Shown here in pieces: positions 36,631 to 44,879 of a DNA stretch of 64,000 nt. Below the pieces are notes generated by a model, which saw only the letters and a list, made by a program, of their open reading frames with translations, ran no database searches and was not told where the DNA came from. Position 1 is the stretch's first letter. Every line of letters begins with the position of its first letter. The stretch comes from Marinobacter sp. MDS2 (GTDB lineage Bacteria > Pseudomonadota > Gammaproteobacteria > Pseudomonadales > Oleiphilaceae), in contig NZ_JAVAJF010000003.1 in assembly GCF_030718085.1 (NCBI RefSeq), positions 225,445 to 289,444 on the forward strand. The letters run 5' to 3'. The position numbers and the translations under genes are program-made.

Positions 36631-37235
36631 CAATCTTCAGCGGTAACCCGAGTCACACTTTTAATGATCACCGGAGACACGGGGACATCCCCCATGCCTT
36701 GCTTGCGCCCGGTTTGCACCGAGGCAATTTTGTCGACCACACCCATGCCTTCGGTCACTTTCCCGAAAACAGCGTAACCAGGGCCACGCACACCTGCGTT
36801 CAGAAAGTCGTTATTCACCACATTAATGAAGAACTGCGATGTGGCCGAGTCCGGATCGTTGGTGCGGGCCATGGCGATAGTGCCGCGCAGGTTGGGGAGC
36901 GTTTGACTGCCTTCGTTGACGATCGGGGCTTTTGTGGGCTTACGGCTCATATCGGCGGTAAACCCGCCGCCCTGGATCATAAAACCTGAGATGACCCGGT
37001 GAAATATGGTTTCGCTGTAGAAGCCGTCTTCCACATAGCTTAAGAAGTTCTCGACAGTTTTGGGGGCAACGTCGGGGCGTAAAAGAAGTTCGAATGCACC
37101 TTCGGAGGTTACGAAGCGCACTTTGGGTAACGCTTGATGGCTGTCCGCGTGCGCTGCGCCGGAAAAAATCAACGCCGACATAACGAGTAGTGCGGCATAA
37201 ATCACAAGGAATTGTTGTTTTACGAAGTTTGTCAT
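36630..37235 (-). CDS. Periplasmic cyclophilin-type peptidyl-prolyl isomerase
   Basis: A PpiA-like protein that should speed proline isomerisation in exported proteins. It has 201 residues with an N-terminal signal peptide (hydrophobic core [16 protein letters not shown], cleavage after AHA at residue 30). The cyclophilin fold is clear: [13 protein letters not shown] contains the catalytic arginine, followed by GTIAMART and SQFFINV. The fold is complete. Its stop overlaps the start of mnmC by one base, although the functions are unrelated. Confidence 0.92.
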   Translation of the reverse strand: MTNFVKQQFLVIYAALLVMSALIFSGAAHADSHQALPKVRFVTSEGAFELLLRPDVAPKTVENFLSYVEDGFYSETIFHRVISGFMIQGGGFTADMSRKPTKAPIVNEGSQTLPNLRGTIAMARTNDPDSATSQFFINVVNNDFLNAGVRGPGYAVFGKVTEGMGVVDKIASVQTGRKQGMGDVPVSPVIIKSVTRVTAED

Positions 37236-37450
37236 TTAAAGGCTGCTCTTTGTTTCAGTGAGTGTCGGAATAGGTGACATAATCATCGTTGCTACAAAGC
37301 AGTTAACGATATTAACAGATCCTTACGTCGATAAGAGTAAAAGCAAACAGCAAGTGAGGCTACCCTCAGCTACGCTTGCCATAGCTTGACGTAAAATCAC
37401 GATGCCGGGCCTGGTTGTACGGTGTTCATGGCGAACACAGGAGAACACGT

Positions 37451-38206
37451 GTGAAAGTCCAAAAAGGATTTGAAGAAAAGTCACGGCTAGGCCGGTTGTT
37501 GATCAATCGCGGGTATTTGACGGAGTCGGAGCTTGAAGCCGCATTGACGCTTCAGCGCACCTCCGGCAAGCGCTTGGGCGAGGTTCTGCTTGCCTCGGGC
37601 TGTATCAGCGAGAAAGATTTGCTACGGGTGTTGAAGCATCAGTCTCGATACCGTAATACCGCAGCTTTCGTAACGATTGTGGCGCTGCCTTTTCAACCCT
37701 TGGTGTCGTTTGCCTCCACGACGACGGGCCAGGAAGATGCTGACGCTGTAGCGAGTGCAGGGCAGTTGTATGAAGGGCATGGCTTTGCACCTTTGACGGA
37801 CGATGAAATGTCGTCGGTATCGGGGCAGCGCAGCGTCGGTTTGCTGGATCGAATTGAAAAAGTGGCTGCCATGCCAGAGAAAGCTGCAGATGCGGATGGC
37901 GGCAGTGCTGAGGAACTCGGCTTGGACGCGGTTGAAGGTGTACGCCTGGCGGCGAACGTGTTTGTGCCGGTGTTAAGCTTCCTGGATTCCGACCTCACGA
38001 TATCGGGCGTCAAATACCGGGAAGGAGAAGAGCGATATTCGATCCGGGACGATGGTGCGATATCTCTGGCGCTGCCGGAGCGTATCGAGGAAATCCGGAT
38101 GGACAATATCCGGGTAGCAGGCAGCAATGGCGCATCGATGGGCAGTGTCAGTATTCAGGATATTCGTTTTCACCCTGCGTCCAGTATGACCATTTATACC
38201 CGCTAA
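37451..38206 (+). CDS. Chimeric protein: MshEN-like N-terminus, membrane segment, exported tail
   Basis: A 251-residue protein with no named function. Residues about 9-65 match the small helical domain found at the N-terminus of PilB/MshE/GspE ATPases: GRLLINRGYLTESELEAAL and GKRLGEVLLASGCISEKDL form the two half-repeats. No ATPase follows. A hydrophobic segment (AAFVTIVALPFQPLVSFAS, about 73-91) comes next and could be a membrane anchor or internal signal. The tail opens with PLTDDEMSSVSGQ, like the motif near the N-terminus of DUF6160-type exported proteins, and continues in a beta-rich region. The GTG at 37451 has caggag upstream and is preferred over the more distal TTG. Confidence 0.75.
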   Translation: MKVQKGFEEKSRLGRLLINRGYLTESELEAALTLQRTSGKRLGEVLLASGCISEKDLLRVLKHQSRYRNTAAFVTIVALPFQPLVSFASTTTGQEDADAVASAGQLYEGHGFAPLTDDEMSSVSGQRSVGLLDRIEKVAAMPEKAADADGGSAEELGLDAVEGVRLAANVFVPVLSFLDSDLTISGVKYREGEERYSIRDDGAISLALPERIEEIRMDNIRVAGSNGASMGSVSIQDIRFHPASSMTIYTR

Positions 38207-38224
38207 CCGAAAGTTGGCGGTCAA

Positions 38225-38255
38225 AAAAATGCCCGGCTACTAGCCGGGCATTTTT
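38225..38255. terminator. Bidirectional terminator
   Basis: A perfect 14-bp stem (aaaaatgcccggct/agccgggcattttt) with a 3-base loop lies between the MshEN-like gene (plus) and flgN (minus). A/T runs flank both sides, so it can end transcription from both directions. Confidence 0.9.
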
Positions 38256-38270
38256 GTTGGATCACGAGAG

Positions 38271-38741
38271 TCAAGCGCTTGCAAAAACGGTGCTGCTGGA
38301 CACGTTGGTCTGCTGGCCTTGAGCGCCGTAGAGCTTCTGTTGCCCGGAAGCGCCGCGGAAGATGTCGGTCACCCGTGCGAGCCGTTTTTGCAGGTGCCCG
38401 ACCACCCGCCCGTTGTTCTGGTTCAGTGACTGGCACTCTCGCATTTTTTGATCGGCGGCTTTCCAGAGCTGATACAAATCATCCATGCCGCCTGCCCGAA
38501 TAAAACGCGAAGGCTCGCCGGCGTCCGGGCGGTAGCCCATGTTTACAAGATGATGGATTTTTTGCCGAGCTCGATCACGGATTGTTCCAAGTATTTGGTT
38601 CTTTTCTTCCGTGAGCTCGTGCAGTGGGGTTATATCCGCAGAGGCCAATGCCTCTTTCTCCTGAAGGAGGAGATCCGCCAGTACGTCCAACTGGCGGATG
38701 TCTTCACGAAGAAGGGTCTTCAATTCATCGATAGCGGCCAT
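38271..38741 (-). CDS. flgN: Flagellar export chaperone FlgN
   Basis: FlgN binds the hook-filament junction proteins FlgK and FlgL before export. It has 156 residues, mostly helical, with the family pattern LKTLLREDIRQLDVLADLLLQEKEAL at the N-terminus split over residues 6-31. It starts 7 bases after the flgM stop, so flgM and flgN form one unit. Identification rests on the pattern and on flgM/flgA beside it, since FlgN sequences diverge widely. Confidence 0.87.
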   Translation of the reverse strand: MAAIDELKTLLREDIRQLDVLADLLLQEKEALASADITPLHELTEEKNQILGTIRDRARQKIHHLVNMGYRPDAGEPSRFIRAGGMDDLYQLWKAADQKMRECQSLNQNNGRVVGHLQKRLARVTDIFRGASGQQKLYGAQGQQTNVSSSTVFASA

Positions 38742-38748
38742 ACTCTAC

Positions 38749-39069
38749 TCACCCAAAAATGCTTTCATCCATCTCAAGCATTTTCTGGGCCAGTTTATCT
38801 GCGTCGATCTTGTAGGAGCCGTTATCGAGTGCAGCGCGGATTTCCGCAATTCGATCGTCGTCCATTTCCGGGTAATCGCCGAGCTTTTGTTCAAGCTGTT
38901 TCAGGTTCTTAGCCTGACTGCTGAGGCTCACGTTCTCACCACGGGCCGCCGGGCCTTGTGCCTTGGCTTGATCGGCAGGTGCTGTTGTGGTGTTGCTCGA
39001 CGCTTTGTCGGCCTGGGTTCTGGTGGTGTTGACCTGGCCTGGGCCAATTCCATTTAAGTCAACTGACAT
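38749..39069 (-). CDS. flgM: Anti-sigma-28 factor FlgM
   Basis: FlgM holds sigma-28 (FliA) inactive until it is exported through the completed hook. It has 106 residues from the ATG at 39069. The N-terminal half is low-complexity and unstructured, and the C-terminal half carries the sigma-binding helices (DRIAEIRAALDNGSYKID, then ADKLAQKMLEME-like sequence). A reading frame extends 55 codons further upstream but overlaps the promoter; MSVDLNGIGPGQV is the family start and has aggta before it. Expression from a sigma-28 promoter gives the known feedback loop. Confidence 0.92.
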   Translation of the reverse strand: MSVDLNGIGPGQVNTTRTQADKASSNTTTAPADQAKAQGPAARGENVSLSSQAKNLKQLEQKLGDYPEMDDDRIAEIRAALDNGSYKIDADKLAQKMLEMDESIFG

Positions 39070-39128
39070 AAGATTACCTACTTGCCTGGGGCCACATCGG
39101 ACAGTGGCGGAATCGGGTTTGTATCTGG

Positions 39129-39155
39129 TTAACGGCAAGTTGTTGCCGGACTTTA
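39129..39155 (-). promoter_or_regulatory. Sigma-28 (FliA) promoter of flgMN
   Basis: On the minus strand TAAAGTCC (39155-39148), an 11-base spacer and GCCGTTAA (39136-39129) match the flagellar consensus TAAAGTTT-N11-GCCGATAA at 12 of 16 positions with the exact spacing. The predicted start is about 50 bases before flgM. Confidence 0.85.
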
Positions 39156-39196
39156 GTCTATGGAGGAAAAAAATTTCCGCCCGCACTTCCCGCGGG

Positions 39197-39901
39197 TTAC
39201 TGCATGGGAATTTCGACTCGTCCCGGTGCAACAACAGTTGCCTTAACGGTTCGAGCGGAGCGAAGGTTCTCTACCAGCACTTGCTCGCCGATGCTGGCGT
39301 TGCCCAGTGCTTTGCCTCTGGAGCTCACCGAAAAAGAACCGGATCGGGCAAGGATAATAACATGGTCGCCTCGTTCGATGGCATCGGGCGCTTCCAGCAA
39401 GTCTGGTGTCAGCACGGTGCCGGTTTTCACAGGGCGTCTAACCATCATCCCTTGAATATTGTTTATGTCGGTGAGCGTGCCTCGGCGGCTGGCGTTCAGT
39501 TGAACTTCGCTTGTGGTCAAAGCCGCGCTCGATAACCGCTCCCCACGGGTCAGCGGGCGTGCGGCGACAATCGCCGGGCCGTACGCCTCCACGGAAGCCG
39601 TTACGTACATTCGCCAGGGGCGCTTGCCCGTGCAGCTGATAAGAATCGAGGGACTGGGTGTGCGCAGGGGATCACTCACAAACTCCAGCTCAGGCTCCCC
39701 GTCGCATGGCGCCAGCTTCAAACGACGATCCACGTTACCTATTTTGTACTCAATTCGCCGATTGAGCTGGCGCTGTTCTTCGGCCCATGTGTGCAGGAAA
39801 CGCTCTGCCATTTGGCGAATATCGCTGGCGGTTGTGTTTTGCCCGGCGGACACGGGCAAACTGAAAACCAGTGTCAGCGCGAAGAAAATGAGGGTACGCA
39901 T
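39197..39901 (-). CDS. flgA: Flagellar P-ring formation chaperone FlgA
   Basis: FlgA is a periplasmic chaperone for assembly of the P ring around the flagellar rod. It has 234 residues with a signal peptide (LIFFALTLVFSLPVSA, cleavage near residue 19). The C-terminal SAF domain includes ARPLTRGERLSSAAL and MVRRPVKTGTVLTPDLL, then the beta-rich DHVIILARSGSFSVSSRG. It is upstream of flgM on the same strand, as in other polar-flagellate gammaproteobacteria, but flgM has its own promoter between them. Confidence 0.94.
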   Translation of the reverse strand: MRTLIFFALTLVFSLPVSAGQNTTASDIRQMAERFLHTWAEEQRQLNRRIEYKIGNVDRRLKLAPCDGEPELEFVSDPLRTPSPSILISCTGKRPWRMYVTASVEAYGPAIVAARPLTRGERLSSAALTTSEVQLNASRRGTLTDINNIQGMMVRRPVKTGTVLTPDLLEAPDAIERGDHVIILARSGSFSVSSRGKALGNASIGEQVLVENLRSARTVKATVVAPGRVEIPMQ

Positions 39902-40056
39902 CTTGGGTGCTTTGTCCTATGCTGTCGGTAAGTCTGTCGCCCTTTAAAAAAAGTTAAGAATCTCGGCATATGGCCGTTACACTAAGTCTTAATTCCGAGC
40001 CTTTAAGCTACAAAGCAAAATCAGTGCCGGTTAGGGCATTCCAGGAGCAGAACGAC

Positions 40057-40986
40057 ATGACAGGGGTACTTCAAAGCGTTAATCAGCGCACCCAGCTGGT
40101 GGGCCAGAATCGGCTTGAGCTATTGCTGTTCCGGCTCCGTGGTCGGCAGGTGTACGGCATTAACGTATTCAAAGTGAAAGAAGTGTTACAGTGCCCGAAA
40201 CTGTCGTCTATTCCTAACAGTCGCGCAGTCGTGCGGGGGGTTTCCCATATCCGAGGAGAAACCATTCCCATTGTCGATATGAGTATGGCTATTGGATTGC
40301 CCGGAATTCCGCAGGAGCAGCTCGCGACAAGCTTCGTCATCATCACGGAATACAACCGGAAGACTCAGGGGTTTCTGGTGTCCGGTGTTGATCGTATTTT
40401 GAACATGAATTGGGAAGAGATCTTGCCCCCACCGAAAGGTGCCGGAAAAGATGTTTACCTGACGGCGGTCACCAAGGTTGATGAAAAACTAGTGGAAATC
40501 ATTGATGTAGAGAAGATTCTTTCAGAAGTTTCTCCGCTACGTGAAGACGTCAATGATGAGTTGGTGACCCGCAGTGCTGCTAGGGAGAAGCGTCACCTGC
40601 CGGTTCTCGTGGTGGATGATTCTTCCGTAGCCAGACGCCAGATCAGTCGGTGTCTGACTGCGATCGGAATGGAGGTGATTACTCATAACGATGGCAGGCA
40701 GGCGCTGGATTACCTGAAAGGCTTGGTTCGGGATGGTTCATCAATACGAGACCATCTTTCGTTAATTATTTCCGATGTCGAAATGCCCGAGATGGACGGC
40801 TATACACTGGTCACTCGAATTAAAGAAGACCCCGCCCTGAAAGATACGTTCATTATGTTGCATACGTCGCTTAGCGGTGTTTTTAATCTGGCCATGGTTA
40901 AGAAGGTGGGGGCGGACGATTTTATGGCAAAATTCAGCCCGGATGAGTTGGCTGAGCGCGTGATGGAATTGATCGGTCAGGATTGA
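40057..40986 (+). CDS. cheV: Chemotaxis coupling protein CheV
   Basis: CheV couples chemoreceptors to the CheA kinase and has an adaptation role. It has 309 residues: a CheW-like domain (about 15-165, RLELLLFRLRGRQVYGINVFKV split) and a receiver domain (about 182-305) with the acid pair D187/D188, the phosphorylation site D240 (LIISDVEMPEMDGY) and K292. The frame is open 29 codons upstream, but MTGVLQSVNQRTQLVGQNRL is the conserved start and has caggag 9 bases before it. It is divergent from flgA and followed by cheR. Confidence 0.95.
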   Translation: MTGVLQSVNQRTQLVGQNRLELLLFRLRGRQVYGINVFKVKEVLQCPKLSSIPNSRAVVRGVSHIRGETIPIVDMSMAIGLPGIPQEQLATSFVIITEYNRKTQGFLVSGVDRILNMNWEEILPPPKGAGKDVYLTAVTKVDEKLVEIIDVEKILSEVSPLREDVNDELVTRSAAREKRHLPVLVVDDSSVARRQISRCLTAIGMEVITHNDGRQALDYLKGLVRDGSSIRDHLSLIISDVEMPEMDGYTLVTRIKEDPALKDTFIMLHTSLSGVFNLAMVKKVGADDFMAKFSPDELAERVMELIGQD

Positions 40987-41023
40987 TGCCTCGGTTAACC
41001 GTTTTACCCATGATAGAGATGCA

Positions 41024-41851
41024 ATGAACGCGGAAATTACGCCTCGGGAATACGAAGAGTTCAAAACGTTCTTGCAGAATGCGTGTGGCATTTTGCTAGG
41101 CGATAACAAGCAGTATCTGGTGAAAAGTCGCTTACGCAGAATTCTTGAGGATAACGGCCTGAGCTCCCTTGGTGAGCTGTTGGAGCGACTCAAACGTTCC
41201 GGGCGCATGGGGTTGCGTGAAGTGGTGATCGATGCGATGACCACCAACGAGACGCTTTGGTTTCGGGATAACCACCCGTTCCGGATTCTGCAAGATAAAT
41301 TGCTGCCGGAATTCGCGGAACGAAAATCGTTGCAGCCACTGCGAATTTGGTCTGCTGCCTGCTCAACAGGGCAGGAGCCGTATTCGGTTTCGATGGTGCT
41401 GGACGAGTATCGTCAGGCCCGCCCGGGTAAACTCAGGGACGTGCGCATAACGGCGACTGACATCTCGAAAAGTGTCCTGGAAGTTGCCCGCAAAGGCGAA
41501 TATGAAATGATTGCGATCGGTCGGGGGTTGTCGCCGGAGCGCCAGAAACGCTACTTCAAACCGTCGGTGAACGGTGGCTGGCAGATTAACGATCAGATCA
41601 AGGCGATGGTGGAATTTAAAGAGCTGAACTTGCTTGAACGCTATATGTTCGGAAAGTTCGACATAATTCTTTGTCGCAACGTGTTGATCTATTTCTCGGC
41701 TGAATCCAAGAAGGACATCCTCACTCGCCTGCACGGCGCGCTAAACCCCGGTGGGTACCTGATTCTCGGGGCGTCGGAGTCCCTGAACGGCCTGCCGGAA
41801 CTATACGAGATGGTGCAGTGCCAGCCGGGTATTATCTACCGCAAAAAATGA
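41024..41851 (+). CDS. cheR: Chemoreceptor glutamate methyltransferase CheR
   Basis: CheR transfers methyl groups from S-adenosylmethionine to glutamates of chemoreceptors, resetting them during adaptation. It has 275 residues. The N-terminal helical domain (about 1-80) precedes the methyltransferase domain, with the SAM motif IWSAACSTGQEPYSVSMVL near 108-126 and the later FDIILCRNVLIYFS. It follows cheV by 37 bases and the two are probably co-transcribed. No CheB or receptor gene is in the window. Confidence 0.95.
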   Translation: MNAEITPREYEEFKTFLQNACGILLGDNKQYLVKSRLRRILEDNGLSSLGELLERLKRSGRMGLREVVIDAMTTNETLWFRDNHPFRILQDKLLPEFAERKSLQPLRIWSAACSTGQEPYSVSMVLDEYRQARPGKLRDVRITATDISKSVLEVARKGEYEMIAIGRGLSPERQKRYFKPSVNGGWQINDQIKAMVEFKELNLLERYMFGKFDIILCRNVLIYFSAESKKDILTRLHGALNPGGYLILGASESLNGLPELYEMVQCQPGIIYRKK

Positions 41852-41881
41852 CTTGCTTTGATTGAACGATCTGCCCCTGGC

Positions 41882-42535
41882 TTATGCCAGTGGCAGGTGG
41901 CCTGTCTTAACCCAGATCACGGTTTCTTGCTCCACGAACGGATGGTGTTGGCTCATATGGGGTGAGCGTATCCAGGTACCTTGCGGATAACGGCCTTGCT
42001 CATCGCAGAACTCCCCGGACAACACCAGAATTTCCTCGCCGCCAAAATGTCGATGCGGCTGGAACACTTCATTGGCGGGCCACTTCACCAGCGCAACGTG
42101 TTCATGTTCGAATTCGTGCAGCGGCATAACCTGCAAACCGCCGATACCGGGTAACCATTCGGCGCCTGTGGTATCGACGCATACGGTTGCACGATCACGC
42201 GGGTCAAATTGATGCAGTTTGACCAGTAAGGTGCAGCCCTCTTCACTGAACGGGGCGTGGCCGCTGCCCGGCGGGTTTCGAAGGTAAGTGCCCGCGGGGT
42301 AGTGGCCGTTCTCGTCGGAGAAAACCCCCTCAAGTACCAGGATTTCTTCGCCCAAAGGGTGTTCGTGCCGGCTAAAAGAAGCGCCAGGCTTATAACGGAC
42401 AATGCTCGTTGCATGGCCGCGCTCCGCTTCTTCGCGTGCCAGAGGTTTGCGCTCCACACCGGCTGCAGGGCTCGGCGCCCACTCAAGTTCGTGAGTCCGG
42501 ATGACCACGCGTTCGGAAAAGTCCATGTTCAGCAT
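41882..42535 (-). CDS. Tandem cupin protein (ChrR-like cupins)
   Basis: A soluble protein of 217 residues made of two repeated cupin domains. Each has the metal-binding pattern and the same edge motif: RHEHPLGEEILVLEGVFSDE with AGTYLRNPPG in the first half, and PHRHFGGEEILVLSGEFCDE with QGTWIRSPHM in the second. The histidines and glutamates should bind a metal. The fold resembles the cupin of the anti-sigma factor ChrR, but the zinc-finger N-terminus is absent. The reaction or ligand is unknown. It lies 18 bases downstream of an isochorismatase-like gene on the same strand, which suggests a joint minor metabolic role. Confidence 0.82.
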   Translation of the reverse strand: MLNMDFSERVVIRTHELEWAPSPAAGVERKPLAREEAERGHATSIVRYKPGASFSRHEHPLGEEILVLEGVFSDENGHYPAGTYLRNPPGSGHAPFSEEGCTLLVKLHQFDPRDRATVCVDTTGAEWLPGIGGLQVMPLHEFEHEHVALVKWPANEVFQPHRHFGGEEILVLSGEFCDEQGRYPQGTWIRSPHMSQHHPFVEQETVIWVKTGHLPLA

Positions 42536-42553
42536 AATGGCGCTCGTAATTCG

Positions 42554-43084
42554 TTACTTGATCAGTTCCTGAATGTCGCGGAAGTGCGGATGCTGGCAAT
42601 GCCCCATCCATTCGAAAGCGACCATTTCAGTTGTCACAATCCGCGCGCCACTTTGATGCAGGCGATCAAGAGCGACATCCCGGTCGAGATCGTTGCGTGA
42701 GCCTGTGGCATCTGCAACGACCCAAACTTTATAGCCGGCATCCAGCAAACTGAGTGCTGTCTGGAGCATGCAAACGTGGGTTTCGCAGCCGCCAATGATG
42801 ATGTGCTGGCGGCCCTCTGGTAATTCGTCGATCAGGCCATCGGGGCAGGCATCAAAGTGGGTTTTCCCCACGGTGGTGTTGCACAGTTCCCGAATGGACT
42901 CGACGTTCGAGCCTAGCTTTTCGGGCAGCTGCTCGGTGCCAATCACGGGCACTTCAAGAAGGCCTGCAATAATTGCCAGCGTTGTGCAGCGATCAATAAC
43001 CTCCGCGCCCTGGCTGATCGCCGGCATCAGCTTTTCTTGTACGTCGATAAGTAGCAAGGTGGATTGCTCGGCTTTCATCAGCAT
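42554..43084 (-). CDS. Isochorismatase-family cysteine hydrolase (YcaC-like)
   Basis: A hydrolase of 176 residues with the alpha/beta fold of isochorismatase and nicotinamidase relatives. The catalytic triad is D14 (LLIDVQEKL), K74 (TVGKTHFDA) and C105 (GGCETHVCMLQTAL), all present. The short length and motif match YcaC/YecD-like proteins, whose substrates are mostly unknown. The ATG at 43084 has ggaga 6 bases before it. The cupin gene follows 18 bases later. Confidence 0.86.
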   Translation of the reverse strand: MLMKAEQSTLLLIDVQEKLMPAISQGAEVIDRCTTLAIIAGLLEVPVIGTEQLPEKLGSNVESIRELCNTTVGKTHFDACPDGLIDELPEGRQHIIIGGCETHVCMLQTALSLLDAGYKVWVVADATGSRNDLDRDVALDRLHQSGARIVTTEMVAFEWMGHCQHPHFRDIQELIK

Positions 43085-43196
43085 GGTGTGTCTCCAAATA
43101 AGTGGGCGTTAGCTTGTTAAGCATAGCGAAAATGCCGCGCCAATAGGGCCTATCGGGTGTACTGAAAGAAAATTTCAGAGAATTTTACAGATACGG

Positions 43197-43225
43197 TTGC
43201 CAAACGCCGCCAAAACAATTAAAGT
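43197..43225 (+). promoter_or_regulatory. Possible promoter of tRNA-Ser
   Basis: TTGCCA (43197-43202), 17 bases, then TAAAGT (43220-43225), followed by a GC-rich segment (gcgccc) typical of stable-RNA promoters. The tRNA begins about 40 bases after the predicted start. The -10 is only fair. Confidence 0.4.
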
Positions 43226-43273
43226 TTGCGCCCTCAAATGAGCGGCGAGTACGCTGATTTGAAACAGTTTATT

Positions 43274-43364
43274 GGAGAGGTGGCCGAGTGGCTGAAGGCG
43301 CACGCCTGGAAAGTGTGTATACGTTAATAGCGTATCGAGGGTTCGAATCCCTCCCTCTCCGCCA
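43274..43364 (+). tRNA. tRNA-Ser (anticodon GGA)
   Basis: A 91-base class II tRNA with an intact cloverleaf: acceptor stem ggagagg/cctctcc, discriminator G and an encoded CCA end. The anticodon loop ctGGAaa (UCC codon family) is closed by cacgc/gtgtg, a long variable arm (tatacgttaatagcgtat) follows, and the T loop is gttcgaatc. It has its own terminator. Confidence 0.95.
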
Positions 43365-43368
43365 AATT

Positions 43369-43396
43369 AAACCCCAGCAGAAAGCTGGGGTTTTTT
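43369..43396 (+). terminator. Terminator after tRNA-Ser
   Basis: A perfect stem (aaccccagc/gctggggtt) with an AGAAA loop is followed by a run of T residues (43391-43396), a few bases after the tRNA CCA end. Confidence 0.9.
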
Positions 43397-43422
43397 GTTG
43401 GGGTTCAGAAAAAACGGTTTCC

Positions 43423-44373
43423 TCACCCGAGTCCCGTTGTCCGCAGCACGAACACCCCCACGGTCACAGTAACGCTCGCCATGAGAGTGGTTAACGCAAT
43501 GATGTTGGCGGCCATGCGATCGTTGCCGCCCAGAGCCTTCACCATGACGAAACTGGCCGCGGCCGTTGGGCTCGCGAAGAATAAAAACATCAACCCCAGC
43601 TCGCGCCCTTCGAATCCAAGCAGCCAAGCGGCCAGCGTGCAGGCTACCGGCAATGTCACCATCTTCCAAACCGCTGAACCCAGAGCGGGTCCGCTGTCGT
43701 TTCGGATCGCTTTTAACGACACGGCACCACCAATGCAAAGCAGGGCGAGTGGCAGGGTCAGCGAGGCAAAGTATTCGCCGCTGGTCATGATCCACTCGGG
43801 AAGCGTGATTTGCAGGCCCGCGAAGGGGACGGCGACCACCACAGCGATGATCAATGGATTGCGCACAATGTCGCGCAACGTTGTTGAGACGTTCATCTGT
43901 TTGCCCGGTTGGTAAGCAAGCAGCACAACCACCGACAGTATGTTGTAAGAAATGATGATCAGGCCAAGTAAGAGTCCCCCGGCCGAGAGGCCGTAATCAC
44001 CATAGAGGTTGGCGGCAAGGGCGAGACCGACAATGCCGCAGTTCCCTCGAAACGCTCCCTGTACGTACACTCCACGGTCATCTCTGGGCACTCGTTTGAT
44101 CGCCCACAGCCAGGCGGCGAAAAAGCTACCGAGTGTCGCTGCCAGATAGAACAGCAACATGTTGGCGTTCAGCGTGGCGCTTAGGTCGGCTTTGATAATG
44201 GCAAGAAAAACCAGGGTGGGCAGAGTGGCTTTAAACACCAGCGCCGATGCCGTCGAAATAAAGTTTTGATCAATCCAGCCCAGCCGGCGCAGACCAATTC
44301 CCAAAAATACCATGGCAAAGACGGGTAGGGTGGTTTCCAGTGTGTAGCTGAATGTGGCTAGTAATCCGCTCAA
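43423..44373 (-). CDS. AEC-family membrane transporter
   Basis: A polytopic inner-membrane carrier of about 316 residues of the auxin efflux carrier family. About ten hydrophobic helices are visible, in two halves joined by a cytosolic stretch around residues 160-180. The family-typical start is near LETTLPVFAMVFLGIGLRRLGW, and LTLMASVTVTVGVFVL lies near the C-terminus. The most likely start is the TTG at 44373, with gagag upstream; a longer TTG-started frame reaches 44427. AEC proteins move anions such as malate or other small metabolites; the substrate is not apparent. Confidence 0.84.
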   Translation of the reverse strand: MSGLLATFSYTLETTLPVFAMVFLGIGLRRLGWIDQNFISTASALVFKATLPTLVFLAIIKADLSATLNANMLLFYLAATLGSFFAAWLWAIKRVPRDDRGVYVQGAFRGNCGIVGLALAANLYGDYGLSAGGLLLGLIIISYNILSVVVLLAYQPGKQMNVSTTLRDIVRNPLIIAVVVAVPFAGLQITLPEWIMTSGEYFASLTLPLALLCIGGAVSLKAIRNDSGPALGSAVWKMVTLPVACTLAAWLLGFEGRELGLMFLFFASPTAAASFVMVKALGGNDRMAANIIALTTLMASVTVTVGVFVLRTTGLG

Positions 44374-44474
44374 AGTACAGTACTCTCTCGAGGTGCATGG
44401 TCGATAAAATTGGTTTATGGTGCCCAAGTGCTTGCGAACTTTGGCATCCTCAATAACAAATAAAAAGGATACTT

Positions 44475-44879
44475 ATGGCGACTGTTGACGCTTCCCAGGA
44501 AGAGCTGAAAAAAGTCCTGCAGGAAACCCCTAAAGATCAACCGGTGGTCATGCTCAACTTGCTGAGATTCCGTGATCGCGCGGAATACCAGGACGCGAGT
44601 GAAGAATGTTCCGGGCGCGATGCCTATAAGCGCTACATGAAGGAAGCGGCCGAATGTGTCAGAGCCGTCGGCGCTGAAGTTATTTGGTCGGGCCGTAGTG
44701 TCGGGTCGCTCATTGCGCCGCCAGACGAAGCCTGGGATCAAGTGTTATTGGTTCGCTACCCTTCGACTGATGCCTTTTTGGCCATGATCGAAAGTCCTGA
44801 TTACAAAGGGGTTCTCAAACATAGAACCGCAGCACTGGAAGACTCCCGCTTGGTCGCCAATGTTGAAGGCGGCGTGTAA
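44475..44879 (+). CDS. DUF1330-family protein
   Basis: A small soluble protein of 134 residues of the DUF1330 (dimeric alpha-beta barrel) family. The conserved pattern is visible as PVVMLNLLRFRDRAEY, then AEVIWSGRS and a late FLAMIESPDY. Functions of this family are unknown; the fold resembles EthD/ABM monooxygenases. It starts with a good site (aaaagga) and lies alone between an AEC carrier and azlD on the opposite strand. Confidence 0.85.
   Translation: MATVDASQEELKKVLQETPKDQPVVMLNLLRFRDRAEYQDASEECSGRDAYKRYMKEAAECVRAVGAEVIWSGRSVGSLIAPPDEAWDQVLLVRYPSTDAFLAMIESPDYKGVLKHRTAALEDSRLVANVEGGV

Noticed and set aside
39940..40056. A sigma-28-like promoter before cheV
   Set aside because: A GCCGTTAC element near 39970 has no TAAAG-type element at 11 bases; the nearest A-rich stretch is at 16 bases.
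41871..41896. Inverted repeat ctgcccctggc/gccagtggcag between cheR and the cupin gene as a terminator
   Set aside because: It overlaps the last codons of the cupin gene, contains a mismatch and has no T run on either strand.
43274..43364. tRNA-Ser as an integration site
   Set aside because: No integrase, direct repeat of the tRNA end, or change in gene style is seen on either side.
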